Positions 1-13,400 of a stretch of 64,000 nt of DNA are shown piece after piece (positions within the stretch are counted from its first letter, which is position 1; the number at the start of each line of letters is the position of its first letter). The stretch comes from Solen grandis (taxonomy: Eukaryota > Mollusca > Bivalvia > Adapedonta > Solenidae). The notes under the pieces are model-generated. The model saw only the letters and a program-made list of their open reading frames with translations, was not told the origin of the DNA and did not search any database. A program made the translations under genes and the position numbers. The DNA lies in assembly GCA_021229015.1 (NCBI GenBank), contig CM037787.1:32574269-32638268 (forward strand), read 5' to 3'.

Positions 1-240
1 AGATATAGTGCTGCCACACTGCAGATTCACAATGTAGATATGTGGCACGATACCACACATTATCCTGACACCAAGCCAACCAGTCCTAGAACTACCCTTA
101 TATGCTGAGCACCAAGCAAGGGAGCTATACCATGACCATTTTTTACAAATTCTGTATGTCGCGGTCGGGTATCGAACACATGACCTCCGACGTCCGAGGC
201 TCTTGACGTAGATAAGTGGCATGATACCACACCCAATCAC
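1..240 (-). mobile_element. tRNA-derived SINE family D, copy 1
   Basis: On the minus strand it carries a Pol III B-box-like GTTCGATACCC and a body with TTGCTTGGTGCTCAGCATAT, GGACTGGTTGGC and GTGTGGCAGCACTATATC, repeated in at least five other places in the window. Confidence 0.7.
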
Positions 241-334
241 AGATTAGCCTTACTGGCTAATTCATTATTATCCTTCATGTTTTCAATACTAACAAGAGTT
301 GTCCGAACAACACATATGCCCCCTACATACAATT

Positions 335-610
335 TTCACATTCAAGGTCACTGTGACCTTGACCTTTGACCAAGTGACCCAAAATCAATAGGGATCATCT
401 ACTAGTCATGACCAATCACCCTTTGAAGTTTAAGGAATGCGGGTCCAAGCATTCTCCAGTTATTGATGGGAAACGATTCTCACATTCGAGGTCACTGTGA
501 CCTTGACCTTTGACCAAGTGACCCCAAAATCATCTAGTAGTCATGACCAATCACCCTATGAAATTTGAGAAATGTGGGCCCAGGCATTCTCCAATTATTT
601 ATTGGAAACA
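335..610. repeat. Two-copy tandem repeat of about 145 bp with hormone-receptor-like palindromes
   Basis: Each unit contains AGGTCACTGTGACCT (345-359 and 489-503) followed by TGACCTTTGACC, then GTCATGACCAATCACCCT. The copies differ at scattered positions. Confidence 0.8.
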
Positions 611-1328
611 AAGTGGTCTTGTTATAAGGAGATGTAATGATACACTCATGAATTCGGTGCATCGAATTTTGCTGGTTTTCACATACATTGTATGTAATGT
701 ATTTGTTATTCAAATGGCCAAGTATGAAATATTTACAACAAGCTATTTAACAATGTTAGCTGAGCAACAGATGAACAGGTGGTTCAAATAACAACCTTGT
801 AATTTACCCAGACTTACGTCTACTGGCTATAGAGCTAGTTGTTTACATGTAGACAGATGGGAGGGTACTTAACATTTACGTCGATATTGTGTTTTGCGAC
901 AAAAATAATGTTTATTTGACGTCATAGAAACAGGTTTTGGCTGCTTGAAAAGTAGTTTCAAAGAAATTGACTGACTTTTGACTAGTTCAGGAAATGACCA
1001 GTACGCTACAAAGCACAGTTGTAAGAAATGGGGGAAAAAATAGTCAAGAAATTACGGCAAACCTAGGGAATCAATCCAAAGGATATATTGATTAGTTTAT
1101 TATTAATTATCTTTTGGAAAAGTCTCTAATTTTGCCATTTTTTGGACAAACTAAACCAATTTCTCTTTTTTCTGTGCATCGATTGGGAATTAATGCATTG
1201 AAATTGGGAAGAATATATACTAGGCTGGCATTAGGAATACTGCCGAAAATTTGATGTAAAAACACCTGGGAAAAAAAACTGCTTTTATCTGTAAACACAA
1301 GAAAGGTCTGCTGTGATTCTAAACCTAC

Positions 1329-1401
1329 CTATATCTGGAGTTTCATGACCCACAGGTCCTGATGTTGTCTCTTCTGGGGGTCTCACTGATTGCACCGTTG
1401 C
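1329..1401 (-). CDS. SECISBP2: SBP2 coding exon 8 (probable)
   Basis: 73 nt, acceptor ttacctag, donor atatag|gtaggt. Encodes ATVQSVRPPEETTSGPVG and a few more residues, in phase with exon 7 (phase 0). I see no family-specific motif, so support is splice sites, phase and codon content only. A further exon in the 3.8 kb intron before it cannot be excluded. Confidence 0.6.
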
Positions 1402-4400
1402 CTAGGTAACAATAAAAAGAAGTCAAATCACAATACTTCCCTAAATAAAACTGTAGAATATAAAGAAATCAAATTAATATCAATTGTAACTTAATACATA
1501 TACTGTTGAATGATTAATTTTTGTGGTAGATTTATTTTTTGTCAATTTCATGGACGGCTTCATCCCCCAATATGAATCCCTAGAAAAAAAAAAAAAAAAA
1601 ATTTAGTCGACCACAAGCAATCTAGGATATGAATCAACAAATATGTATATACATACGCAATTTAAGTACCAACAAAATTTACCGTTCCAACAAAATTTAC
1701 CCTATTATAGATTCCACAAAATTAAATGCAAATTAATGACTTTACAGTATGCTTGAATAGTAATGAACTCATATGAAAGAGTTTTTATCCCTTCTTTCAA
1801 GAATGTGTTTTTATCCCTTCTTTCAAGAATGTACATGAAATTATACTATGAACAAGAGCATCGCATGCAGATACCAACACTCGTCTGTTTGTTGTTGTTG
1901 TTTTAAAAGGGGAGATAAATCAGGTGAAAAATTGAACAGTTACTGTCCTGGAGAATGTAGCCCTTGTATAGGTGAACAAGTATATGAGGTTTGATGACAG
2001 ACGGTTAAATATTTTAGAAGTTATGACTGAAGTAAAAGAGTTATAGCCCTTGATGTTAAATGTAGCCCTTATGATGATGAACAAGGTGTGAAGTTTGATG
2101 ACAGACGGTTTAATATTTTAGAAGTTAAAACTGAAGCAAAAGAGTTGTAGCCTTTGATGTGAATGTAGTCCTTATGATGATGAACAAGGTGTGAAGTTTG
2201 ATGACAGAGGCTTAAAAATTTTAGAAGTTAAAACTAGGGTTCAAGTTTTTCAAAACAATGACGCCAACAACAATGACGACGACACCAGAGTGATGAAAAA
2301 ATGACAAGCTGTTGCTCTCAAATATCTACCTCGACATCCGTATGTACAAAAGTTACTTTTCACAGTATATGTGCATGGATATTGAAGGAACATGGTATAC
2401 TCGGACAAGTTCTCATTTTTTTTTGGGGGGGGGGGGGGCCAGAAAGACACACTCCCTGCAAAACATTTCCTGCAAGTTAAGAAATCAAATAGATTCCCAT
2501 GGACCCTTGATCTTGATCTTCCTCCAATAAACAATCTCATTTATTGATACTTAGGTTTCTCATTAAATAAATATTGATAAATTTCACACAGGTATCATGT
2601 GGCCTGCAAATAGCAGATACCTGCTCTGTAAACACAATTCCACATCGTACTACAACGAGTGTTTACTCTGATAAGATATAAAAGAATCGCACATTGATAA
2701 ATGGCACTTCCTGCACTTGTGCACAGCCATGACAAGAGTAATTACAGAACATTGTTCCTTGACCCGATTTCAAAGGCCATGAAGTGCATCTATGTGCACA
2801 TTTTTTGAAAATGTTTATATTTTATATTTTAATCAATCTTGCATACTAATGCAAAGAGCTGTATTCAACTAGAACTATCAATGAAGGTGATTAATACCCT
2901 CAAAGACCACTTGGAAATACACACTAAGAGTTCTTTGGAACACAAGTGTCACCTGCTGAAGCGTGATAGAAAAAGTGTGATGGACAGACAGACGGACAGA
3001 CAGATGGACACAAAAAAAGGGCTATTTATGATTATTTTGAATTCCTTGACACAGTTATACATTGCACTTGTTTGCTGATTGGTCTTAAATTGATCATTAT
3101 TCCAAGTATGAATGTATTATCAACAAGTAACTGGTGTTGCACGCAACATATGAGTCCCCTACTGGTGAGGTGCATAATTTTTCTGTTACCATAGCAACCA
3201 CAATTTTGGTCTGAGAAAAGAAAAAAAAACAAGTGACGTGCAGAATCTCCATACTGCCATCTATTCATATACCAAGTTTCATAATATCTTAAACTGTTTT
3301 CAAGTTATCACGGGGTCCAGATTTCCAGACAGACGGAGGGCAAACCTATAGTCCCCTCCAGTGTAAACAACCAGGGTACAAAACTTTATGCAATGTGAGC
3401 CTAGGACGGAACACAATGTGACGTGACATGACACTACAATCGATAGCAGTACTCCTGTATGGTGTGGGTATAAAAAACAGATAAATTATTCAATTAAATG
3501 AGAAATCAATGAATCTTAAGAGAGAGAATTTCAGCTATATCATTTTTTAATTTGATCAAGAAAAAAAAATACTAAACTAAGTTATATGTAAGGGGTAGAT
3601 CTTTGTTCCCTTCGTCTCATCAATTAGAAGTCAGCGATCTATTTCATTATCTCTGTACAAACAAATCTGATCTTATTGTACAAATGTACTAAACATTGTC
3701 TTCTATGTTTTATTTGAACAATAAGACATGAAGAAAGGTGGCCCATTTTATTGCATCATTCATTGCTTTTTGTAGGGAATAAAAACACAAGGATATTACA
3801 GTAAAACCTGTCTTATCCGACACCCACTGGGACCAACTGACAATGTCAGATAAGACAGGTGGTCAGATAAGGCAGGTCATTTTGACCGTACCTTTAAATT
3901 TGATAGCCCATGTTTTTGCTATATATATATGACATCAAACTTTAAATAATTCCAAAAATAATGTTGAAATATATGTATACATGTGTAAACAAAAACACAT
4001 GAGCAAAGTTTATCATCTAAGTTAATTAACAATAACATAATTGATTAATCGTTGTAATTGCCTCAACACCAAAAAGTACTGGTTGCTAACAGGACCAAAA
4101 TCTTATTTCGTTATGGTCAGGTTATTTAAACAGACTTTGAATAGGAAAAGCTATGGTACCAACGAAAAGTGTCAGATAATACAGGATGTCGTCATGAACT
4201 GGTGTTGTTATGGACAGTTTACATTGTATTTGTATTTTTTAATTTACATCTGTGAGTGGATTTTTTTCTCCTACAGAGTTTTGTGAAACAAGCCCCTGGT
4301 TTCTTGTTTCCTGATGTTTCAGAAAATACACACACAAAAAAGATATAAGGTAGGCACCAGACAAAACTGAATAATTTACAAAACTATCAAGCTAAAAGCA

Positions 4401-7400
4401 ATGGTTCCTAAATATCACCAGTTCTGCTTTTTGCTTAAAATCAAACTGAAATCTGACAGATAATAGAAAATTCTTGTTTAAAATGTAGTCCAGAGGTATG
4501 TACATGTAGAACTTTATCTCTCACTCGACATGGAAAAGTGTTTTTTTTAAAAGGGGGGGCCCCCAAATGATACCCATACATAAATTCTTAATTCAGGGTA
4601 GAAACACACACTCCACCATTCCTGTTTTACAAAATAATCAAGTTCATGACTCAGCTGACATGAATTATTACTTTGAATAACTACCAATATTTGTTAAGAA
4701 ATGAAATATTTGTTTGTTTTATTGTAAGAGAAATGAATATAATGAATATTTATTCAAGTATTAATCATCATTAAGTATGGGTGGCGGAATCCAAGCCAGC
4801 AATCCATTTACCCCTGTAGAAGGTTCTTTACCCAAAAAATTGGCCATATACCAACACATTAAAAATTGTAGATAGAAACTCTTTACACACCGAAGAACAG
4901 TAATTGTAACCAAGTTACAACACTCAGTTCAAACCTGGCTTTTAACCCTTTCCCTCATAGAGGTTCGCTGCTCCTCAGTGGTCTGGAAATGAGGACTTTA
5001 TAATTAAATTTGGTAAGGTTTAACTGTGGTTTTCTGCAGATCAGGCTTTATGTGGTACCTATTGAGTGCGTCAAAATGAGTCTATATGAGGGAAAGGGTT
5101 AAATTGGTCTGTCACATACATCAATGCCATTTTCTGAATATCTTTCAACATGCTATGCCAAACTACACTAGAAGACGATGATAAATCTTACGCTAAAGAT
5201 GACACTTACCTTGCTTTTCAGCATATCACTATATGAGAGACGTGACACGCTAAGACTAGAATTCTGATTATCTCCCCCTGCCATGCCATTTAAGTCCGGA
5301 AACTCGTCCTCGTCTTCAAAATGAAGAGTCACCTCTTCATTCCCGCCTGAATGCATGTCATCACAACTTTCCCCACCAACTCCATCTCCCGACTTCTTTT
5401 TCCGTCGCCGTCTACGCCGGCGCTTTTTCTTCCCTTCAGTTCCCTCCCCTTGATCCTTATCGTTGAGTTCATGAGACTGGTCCTGTGGACCACTGTGACT
5501 AGATTGACCTTTCCCAGGTCCGTTAATGTGACCTGAATGCTTGACCCCACTCTGACCTTCAGTTTCATCTAGACCTGAAATATTTTTACTCAAATGACCT
5601 TCTCCTTGGGCTGTTGACCCTGGCATTATAAGCCGAGGTCCTGGGTACGAGCCCGGTTGGGCCAGAGTGGCTGGATCAGGGGTCACAATTGCACTATAAC
5701 TTGAGACAGACGCAACATCTGGATTAGTCCGAGTCACGCTGTTTGAAGAAGACACACTTGGGGTTTGCATATTTTGTGAATGAATGATGTTAGCGTATGT
5801 GGGTTTCCTATCAGGGCGCTGAACTTCATCCGATTTCACCGAGTTCAGTTTATCGGCTTTTTCCAAGTCTTCCATTATTTTGGCTACGTTCAAATTAACG
5901 TCACCAAAACTTGAGTTTGCATTGGTTTTTAATACTTTTTTACTACTTCCCATATCACAGGTTTGGTCAAGGTCACTCTTTGTATCCAGGGCAACGCGAT
6001 TTGTCACACCAGACTGATTAGAGTGACCTTGGATAATATCTGCGTAGGTCAAATGATTTGTCTTTACTCCAGCGGAAGGCACTTTTTTATTAACATCTTG
6101 CATAGAATTTGCACCAATTTGAGGGCCCTTTTTGGTGCCATATTTATAATCAAGATTACGATTCGAAGGGTTTTTCAAATGATTTCCTTCGTCTGTCGCA
6201 AAATCTCCTGCTGGATTGGTTCCATTAGAGACTTGGTTTTTTCGGTGCAAGGCACCAGAATTAAATCCTGTATCCGAGTCATCGTCAGAATCAGAAGTGT
6301 AACCGGAATTTTTCCGGTGCTGTGTCCGGTTTTTGTGGCGGGCTTTATGACCCGAATGCCGGTGTTTATTATACAAAGAGTTAGGTATTTCCTCCAGGGT
6401 AGAATTAGCCAGTAACATGGGGAAATCTGTAAATAAATGGTTAAGAAGAATAGGAACAAAGATTCAAAAACACATACTGAAACATCAGCAAAACAAAATG
6501 TCCAAGTGATTAAATATGTAAAGCACAGTCAATCATGACATCTCCTTTCTTATTTATCTTTTTCTAATTTTCATTTTCCTTATCATAATATTTTTACTCT
6601 TTATTTATTGTTTCAAGAAGTATGATTTTTTTTTTTTCAAGAAGTATGTTTTTTGGGGGTTTTTTTATTTGATTTGATTATTTATTGTTTCAAGAAGTAT
6701 GATTTTTTTTTTCAAGAAGTATGATTTTTTTTTTTTTTTTAAAGAAGTATGATTTTTTTATTTTTTTCAAGAAGTATTATTTTTTTTTTTTTTTTTTAAG
6801 AAGTATGATTTTTTTTTCCTCAAGAAGTATGATTTTTTTTTTAAAAGTATATTTTTTTTTTTTTTCAAGAAGTATGATTTTTTTTTTTCAAGAAGTATGA
6901 TTTTTTTTTTCAAGGAGTATGATTATTTTTTTTCGCAAGTATGATTTTTTTTTTCATGAAGTATGATTATTTTTTTTTTAACATTAAAACATAGATCTGT
7001 AGTAGATATGGAACATCACTTAATAACTATTACAAAAAAATGACTATCATTAGATGTAACAAGCTGTTTTTTGTTTCTTCTATTCAAATTCATGATAATT
7101 TAAATAGGATATTTCATATGGAACCGTGTCATTCTGTATCAATTGCTGTTCTGTGTTTGTCAAAATATGCTAAAAGTAACGTGCAAATATAAGAGAAAAC
7201 ACGAAAATGTGTCTCTCAGCATGCCCATTCACCCCCTATAGAGGGTTTTTCACCCCCAAATTTTGCCATGTAAATGTACCCCCAAAATGGTAGGGACTCT
7301 CTATATGAAGGGGTACAAAGTTAAAGAAAAACAGCAATTGTACCCCCAGTTTCAAAATTCAGTGGGCACCCTGTCTCTGCAACACTGATGTCCAGCTGGC

Positions 7401-10400
7401 ATACTTTGATCACAACCAAATAATTATCTGCTTGCATTTTTAAAAGATTATTCTGAGGTACATTTATATCAAGTTTCAGATGACGGACACACAGTCTGAG
7501 AATCTATATACCTCACAACGCAGTTGGCAGGGCATGAAAAAAAAAGATTCTGCCAGGGAGATTGTGGTTATGATTCAAAGCTGCAACATATCAAAATCAT
7601 TAAAATGTAACCATTATTTTGCAATATATCTCAGTTATTTTGATAAATTAAACATAAGAGGCAACTTCTGAGAAAAGTTCATGCATATGTAACATCATAA
7701 TGTGCTTCAATGAGTCTATAGGGAAATAAAGTACAGAAGGAAACATACAAGACTTGTGAAATTATTTTTCCAATATTAAACCAAAATCACTTGATGTGAT
7801 CAATACCCCCCCCCCCCCCAAGTCTTTCCTTGTATTGATGCAATGTAAGCACAGAATGTGACATAGATGATGAGACACAAACAAGGTTTTCTTATAAAGT
7901 CCCCACTTCTGTGAGAAACTTCAAATTATTTTGTCCAAAACTAAGATTTTTTCAAATTTATAAGAAAGTGTAAAAACTAAGGTACTGCACCAGGACTCCT
8001 TTGTGTCAAACCAGAGTCTCTTCAGCCAAAAACAGGACCCCATTCGTTGGTTATCCTTGACTGCAAGGTCTAAGTAATAATCAGTAAATGATTGCCAGCC
8101 ATTAAAAAAAAAAATTAAGATCTATCCCCTATTTAGTAATAAAATACACATATATACACACTTTTGTTTTAATGGGACTAATAAAGGTTGAAACAAAATG
8201 GCTGAGGGATCTTGGTAAGTGGGTGAGACTTTTCAAACCTTACCTGTCTGTATCCCGCAGTTCTTGTAACACACTTTGGTTACCTCCCCTTTCTTTTCCC
8301 GAGACTTGGAACTGTGTGATGCTGGACGGACCTGTCAACAGACAGTATATCACAGTTGTCATGGCAACTAAACAAAACTGCATCTTTTCTAGATTAAATA
8401 GTTACTTAAATGTATTGGATTATAAGAAACTATTTAATTTGCACATTTTTAACTTTGCAATTAAAAAATTGATTGTCAAATTTTCTTAACTAAATATTAA
8501 TTGAATCTTATTGGATATATTAATTTTTTTTCATTTCTTAATATGGATTGTCAAAAATTATCTAATTTACATTTTTTGCATATTTTGACTTCGCATCCTT
8601 TCTTAGGGAATAAGTGTCAATGAAAAAAATTGTCATAATCAATACCCCTCTCTATTGGATCTTCATAATTGAAACTTTAATTATTTAGAGCCTATCTCAA
8701 CTAACATCATGAACAAAGGCTACCTTATCATGCAGGTATTCTCACATACCTTTGACAAAAAATGACCTTTCTTTCTACAGGAGCAACCTATGAAATTCAA
8801 ATTAATTAGCTCTGCACTTCCTCACCTTGTATATTCATTTATAAACTAATTAGGTTTTCAATATCTTATCCTATCATCTTTTATAAATATATTTATTAAT
8901 AGTTGCAACAATACAATTAGTGACTTTTTTTATCTCTCTATCACAGTTCTTTTTATCACAGTATTGATCTTGTCTGACATAGAATTTGAAATTGGTTGCG
9001 ATTGAAACCCACAGCAATAAGTGGAAGAAAGAAACCAGGATGCCGACTACATTCAGTTGGATTACTGAAAGTCCCTTTTTCCTGGAAGAGCCAATTCTTC
9101 AAACCCCAGCATGCTTTAGCTTAAATGTACAGGAGAAAATTATATTTTTGCATATTTCAGAGGCAGGGAAGCCTCAAATAAGGCTTTAAAAAATATTTCA
9201 AAGTCCACACAATGAAATATCTAATGAAAGAAAAGGAGAAATCCCTGGGAGCTTAGTTGTTCAGACAGGGTACTATACAATAATATAGTGAAGAAAGTGG
9301 GTGGAGTGTGTTCTGAAACATACTTTGCAGTAAAATCAGGGCCTTTTTTTCCTGTTTTGGGGAAGGTGCCCTAGCCCTTTTTATGGGAAAAAAAAACAAG
9401 AAAATTTCACAATTTATTAAGGGATATTTTTTTTACCATATTCATAAATATAAGCATAAATTGGTCTCTGCACACTCAACACAAAGATGTAACATATTAC
9501 TTTTCCTATACAAATATTTTGTTTAAGAATCAATAGAGTAAAACAAATAGAGTTAAATTAGCTTCAGATTTATTGTTCTGTAGGTTTCTCAATAAGCAGT
9601 TCCCCCCCTACCTTCAATCTGATGGGGAATTTTATTTAAGGGTGGGGAATTTGGAGGCTATTTTGGGGGAAAAAAAGGGTTATTTGGCTTGGGCAAGCAG
9701 CCCTTAACAGTAAGGAAGGGTAAAAAGGCCCAGAAAATCAAGGATGACTCTATGTGCGAGGGGTGTTTCAGAAGTCTGTACACTTTTGTTATAACTTGAA
9801 CAAAATCTAATACATGATGTATACTGCATTAGAAGATACATGCATGAGGAAAATTCTCAAACTCCTGAAGCACTCATTGTATGTTAATTTAGATCAAGAA
9901 AGTTACAACTTGCAAGTTTTCCTTATGGTATCTTCGCTTATACAGACACTTCTCAAGGTCTTTTTGGGATGAAATATAGTGGCTATAATGGTATAGGTGC
10001 TGCAAGCATCTGACAGCTTTTCCACGAAGCAATGGGAGATTTTGAAAATTTCAGAGGCAGTAGAGTAAGACTAACTCTTTACCACATGATGAGCATTCAT
10101 TTACAAATCTATGATGAATATAAACGGACTGAACTTTGAATGGTTTACGAAACAATGGGTTTTCCTTAGCTGTGCAGACTGTAGAATTTAAGCTAAAATT
10201 ATATTTCAACAAACATAGGAGAGACCCTGATTAGATAACTCCTGGAAGGAATTGTCTAAACTGGGTCTGCTCTGTTTGCCAGGATGTCAAAGGTGAAGAT
10301 TTAATTGATTACGGATTCAAAGTTTACCTGGCTGTTTCTCCAGGAGTGTTTCTGGGGGTCAGCCAAACCATTCATCACCTCAGGTTGCCCATCTTCTCCC

Positions 10401-13400
10401 TTCTCCGTACCTCCATAGGATTTGGCACCCCTGGGACCTGCTGTCATCTTGTTGTCATGGCTACCCAGCTGGTTGAAAACAAAAAATTAAATTGATCAGA
10501 AATTAAAGAGTAAAGCAAAGTCAGACATTAAAAGTAGAGATGCAACAATTCACTGGTGCATCAAATAACTATGGTTGAAAATGCCGATGTACAATACATA
10601 GCGCTACGAAATAACCATTATTTTTTTTCCCGCCAATACATAAAGGTATACCAAAAGGTCAATAGTGTAGTTTATATCAATCCAAACTCCTCTAGCACAA
10701 TTCTACAAACATATGTCATATATCAGATGTGACAAGCATAATGTCAATTTCTCTCAAGAGTGTGAGTAGAGCAGAAGTTTTTGCAGAATAAAGAAGCATT
10801 ATGGAAAAACAAACAGACAAAGATTGAACGATGAAGACTTGATCCCTATGTGTCACCTCTTAGTGACTTTATTTGATTAAATTTTTACAGATGGTTTCCC
10901 CTAGCCAAAAACTGACATTTTTCCCCAAAATTGATTAATTTTCCCAATGAAATAGTTGGATTTTTTTCCTCAAAAGAAATATTTCATGGAATTTTAATAA
11001 AATATGTGTTATTCTTATAATTTTAATGTTGATTTAAAACTTTCTTGGACTTGGACCACCTATTATTAGATAATTTTATATAGTTTATCCAAAACCATTT
11101 CCTTATCTTATTACAGCATGCCCATTCACCCTATAAGGTTTTTACCCCAAATTTGCCCTTACCCAAATGTAGGGTTCTCTATATGAAGGGGTACAAAGTT
11201 AAGAACGCATTGTACCCCCATTTCAAATCAGTGGACCCTTTATTATTCATATTTTTTTATGTATAATGCTAATTTACCTAATATGAAGCCACAGGCAATA
11301 AAAAAAATCTTCTAAAAAAATCTTTAAAAGAAATCACTGCCTCTGCTTACAACCAGTGATGCAACAAGAGCTGTGAGTGATATAACCTGCTGGATGTATC
11401 AGCCTTAGTTATTCACTCATCTATTATTGATACAGATTCTCGCACATAAATCAATACTGTGTTGCCGTTTTATGAACATGTCTCCATTTCTTTGAAAAAC
11501 ATATTATTTTCTATCTAAAAATTTCTTTCTTGCTTACAGAAGCATGATTCCTGCTGAATCCCAACTTAACATTGTGAAGTGATGATATTATGATCATTAA
11601 TTTATCATATATGCCAAGGAAACGGGAAGCCAAGGCTTTATTTACATTCTTTAACCCTTTCCCTCATATAGACTCATTTTGACGCACTCAATAGGTACCA
11701 CATAAAGCCTGATCTGCAGAAAACCACAGTTAAACCTTACCAAATTTAATTATAAAATCCTCATTTCCAGACCACTGAGGAGCAGTGAACAGCATAAAAC
11801 CTGATCAGCCTGCGAGTTACTCGCAGGCTGATCTGGTTTTATGCTGTTCGCATAGGTCTTTTCATGGTGTCCTCTATGAGGGAAAGGGTTAACATGGGCC
11901 ATTCATAGGCATCTTCCCCTTTGTGTATACATGTATCTTTAAAGTTATGCTTTTTTTTTCTTCTCAAAATTAAATCCCCCCCCCCCCCCCCAAAGAACTA
12001 AACAAAATGGTGATCCCCAAAATTATGGTATTAAGCGATTAACAGAAAAAGAGGCAGCTTTGAAAGGGTTTACTCTTAGCAACGATTACCATGGGTTACT
12101 TCTATGCAACAGTTACCAAGGGTTACCTCTGTAACTCTGGCAGCTGTTGCCACTGAGAGGTTCAATTGTCTTCAATATGATTATATTAATGCATTGAGGT
12201 AACAGGTTAACAGATTTCAGATAAGTTTTCAGAAATTAGGAATTAAAAAAATAAAATAATCTGAGTTGTGTATATATGCCAGAATGTAAGTTAAATAAAT
12301 TCAGACTTTCAGATTTTAATCGTGAGTATATTCCAACGCTCTGAAAATAATCAGCTACCTTCAATTTTCAACGAGTATTTAACAATTTACAAGCAATATT
12401 TTTAACATATAGTTAATTTTTGTCATTTGAAATATGTATTTAAATGGAATCAATGACAACCCTTATAATAACTGATTTATGTTAAACGTAAAAACTTACT
12501 ACCTGAAGCTGGGAACCAAGAGGGGAGACCAGGCCATTCTGGTACGTCCCTCCATCAAACGGCATTCCGTTGGGTAGACTGCTGTACGGCTGGTAAACGT
12601 CTCCAATGGCTGGTGCCCATGATCCAGAAGCCATGAAGTTCTTAGGAGGATGCGGGAACCGGTTCCTCAAGAAGCCTGAAACCAATCAGGATGCAACATT
12701 GAACTTCCTGTCGGAGCAGGTTTCCAGAGTGAGGCAATTCGAGAAGCAGGCTGAGACCATAAAAAAATTCTTATTTGGCCGAGATAAGTGGGAGCATTTC
12801 CATGTTCATTAAGCAGATTAAGTAAATTTCAATAAGATTTGAAGCAAAATAGAGCCACAGTGTAACAGATAAGCAGAGTATTTGAGTATATACCAAATTT
12901 AACAATTTTGTCAAAAGAGCAAAAGTTTTCATAATCATGGGGTAACTTGAAGCAAACTATTTTTGAAAACTCAAATGTTGCCAGTTCAAGTTGTATACAA
13001 AATACACAGAATATCCAATTCATATTAATTTTGTCAAATAACCCATTAAAATTGCACAAAAACACAATTTATATTAAAGTCATAAGGTAAATACCCATTT
13101 CTTGTTATCTATATCTCTTGAGCAAACATCTCAAAATCTTATCCCAGGCTAGTCCCTGCACAGGGATAACAAATTAATTCTTTATCCCACAGGGGTTCTA
13201 AGTTGATTGGGGCAAATGCTATCATCGGTAACATTAAACAAGAGTGCTCTCTGGATCACATGTGTCACCTGCTGAATCGTGACAGAAAAAGTGTGACTGA
13301 CAGACAGATAGAAGCAAGCATGGACGGATATACAGACGACTGAAAAGTGATCCCTATGTGTCACCTCTGCTTACAGCAGGTGACAAAAAAAAGGTTGGAG

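Larger units (their letters stand above)
1402..5209 (-). other. SBP2 intron 7
   Basis: 3.8 kb. Holds the three-copy 110-bp repeat, a poly-G run at about 2424, the GACA-tailed repeat, the pogo-like fragment and TTAA MITE copy 1. No further exon was recognised. Confidence 0.6.

Noticed and set aside
5963..6415. 150-codon open frame on the plus strand
   Set aside because: Antisense shadow of SBP2 exon 7; no domain, and the minus-strand frame has the family motifs and splice sites.
8355..8368. X-box match GTTGTCATGGCAAC as an SBP2 regulatory site
   Set aside because: Sits in the polypyrimidine region just upstream of the exon 6 acceptor; a single match to a loose pattern is expected by chance in 64 kb.
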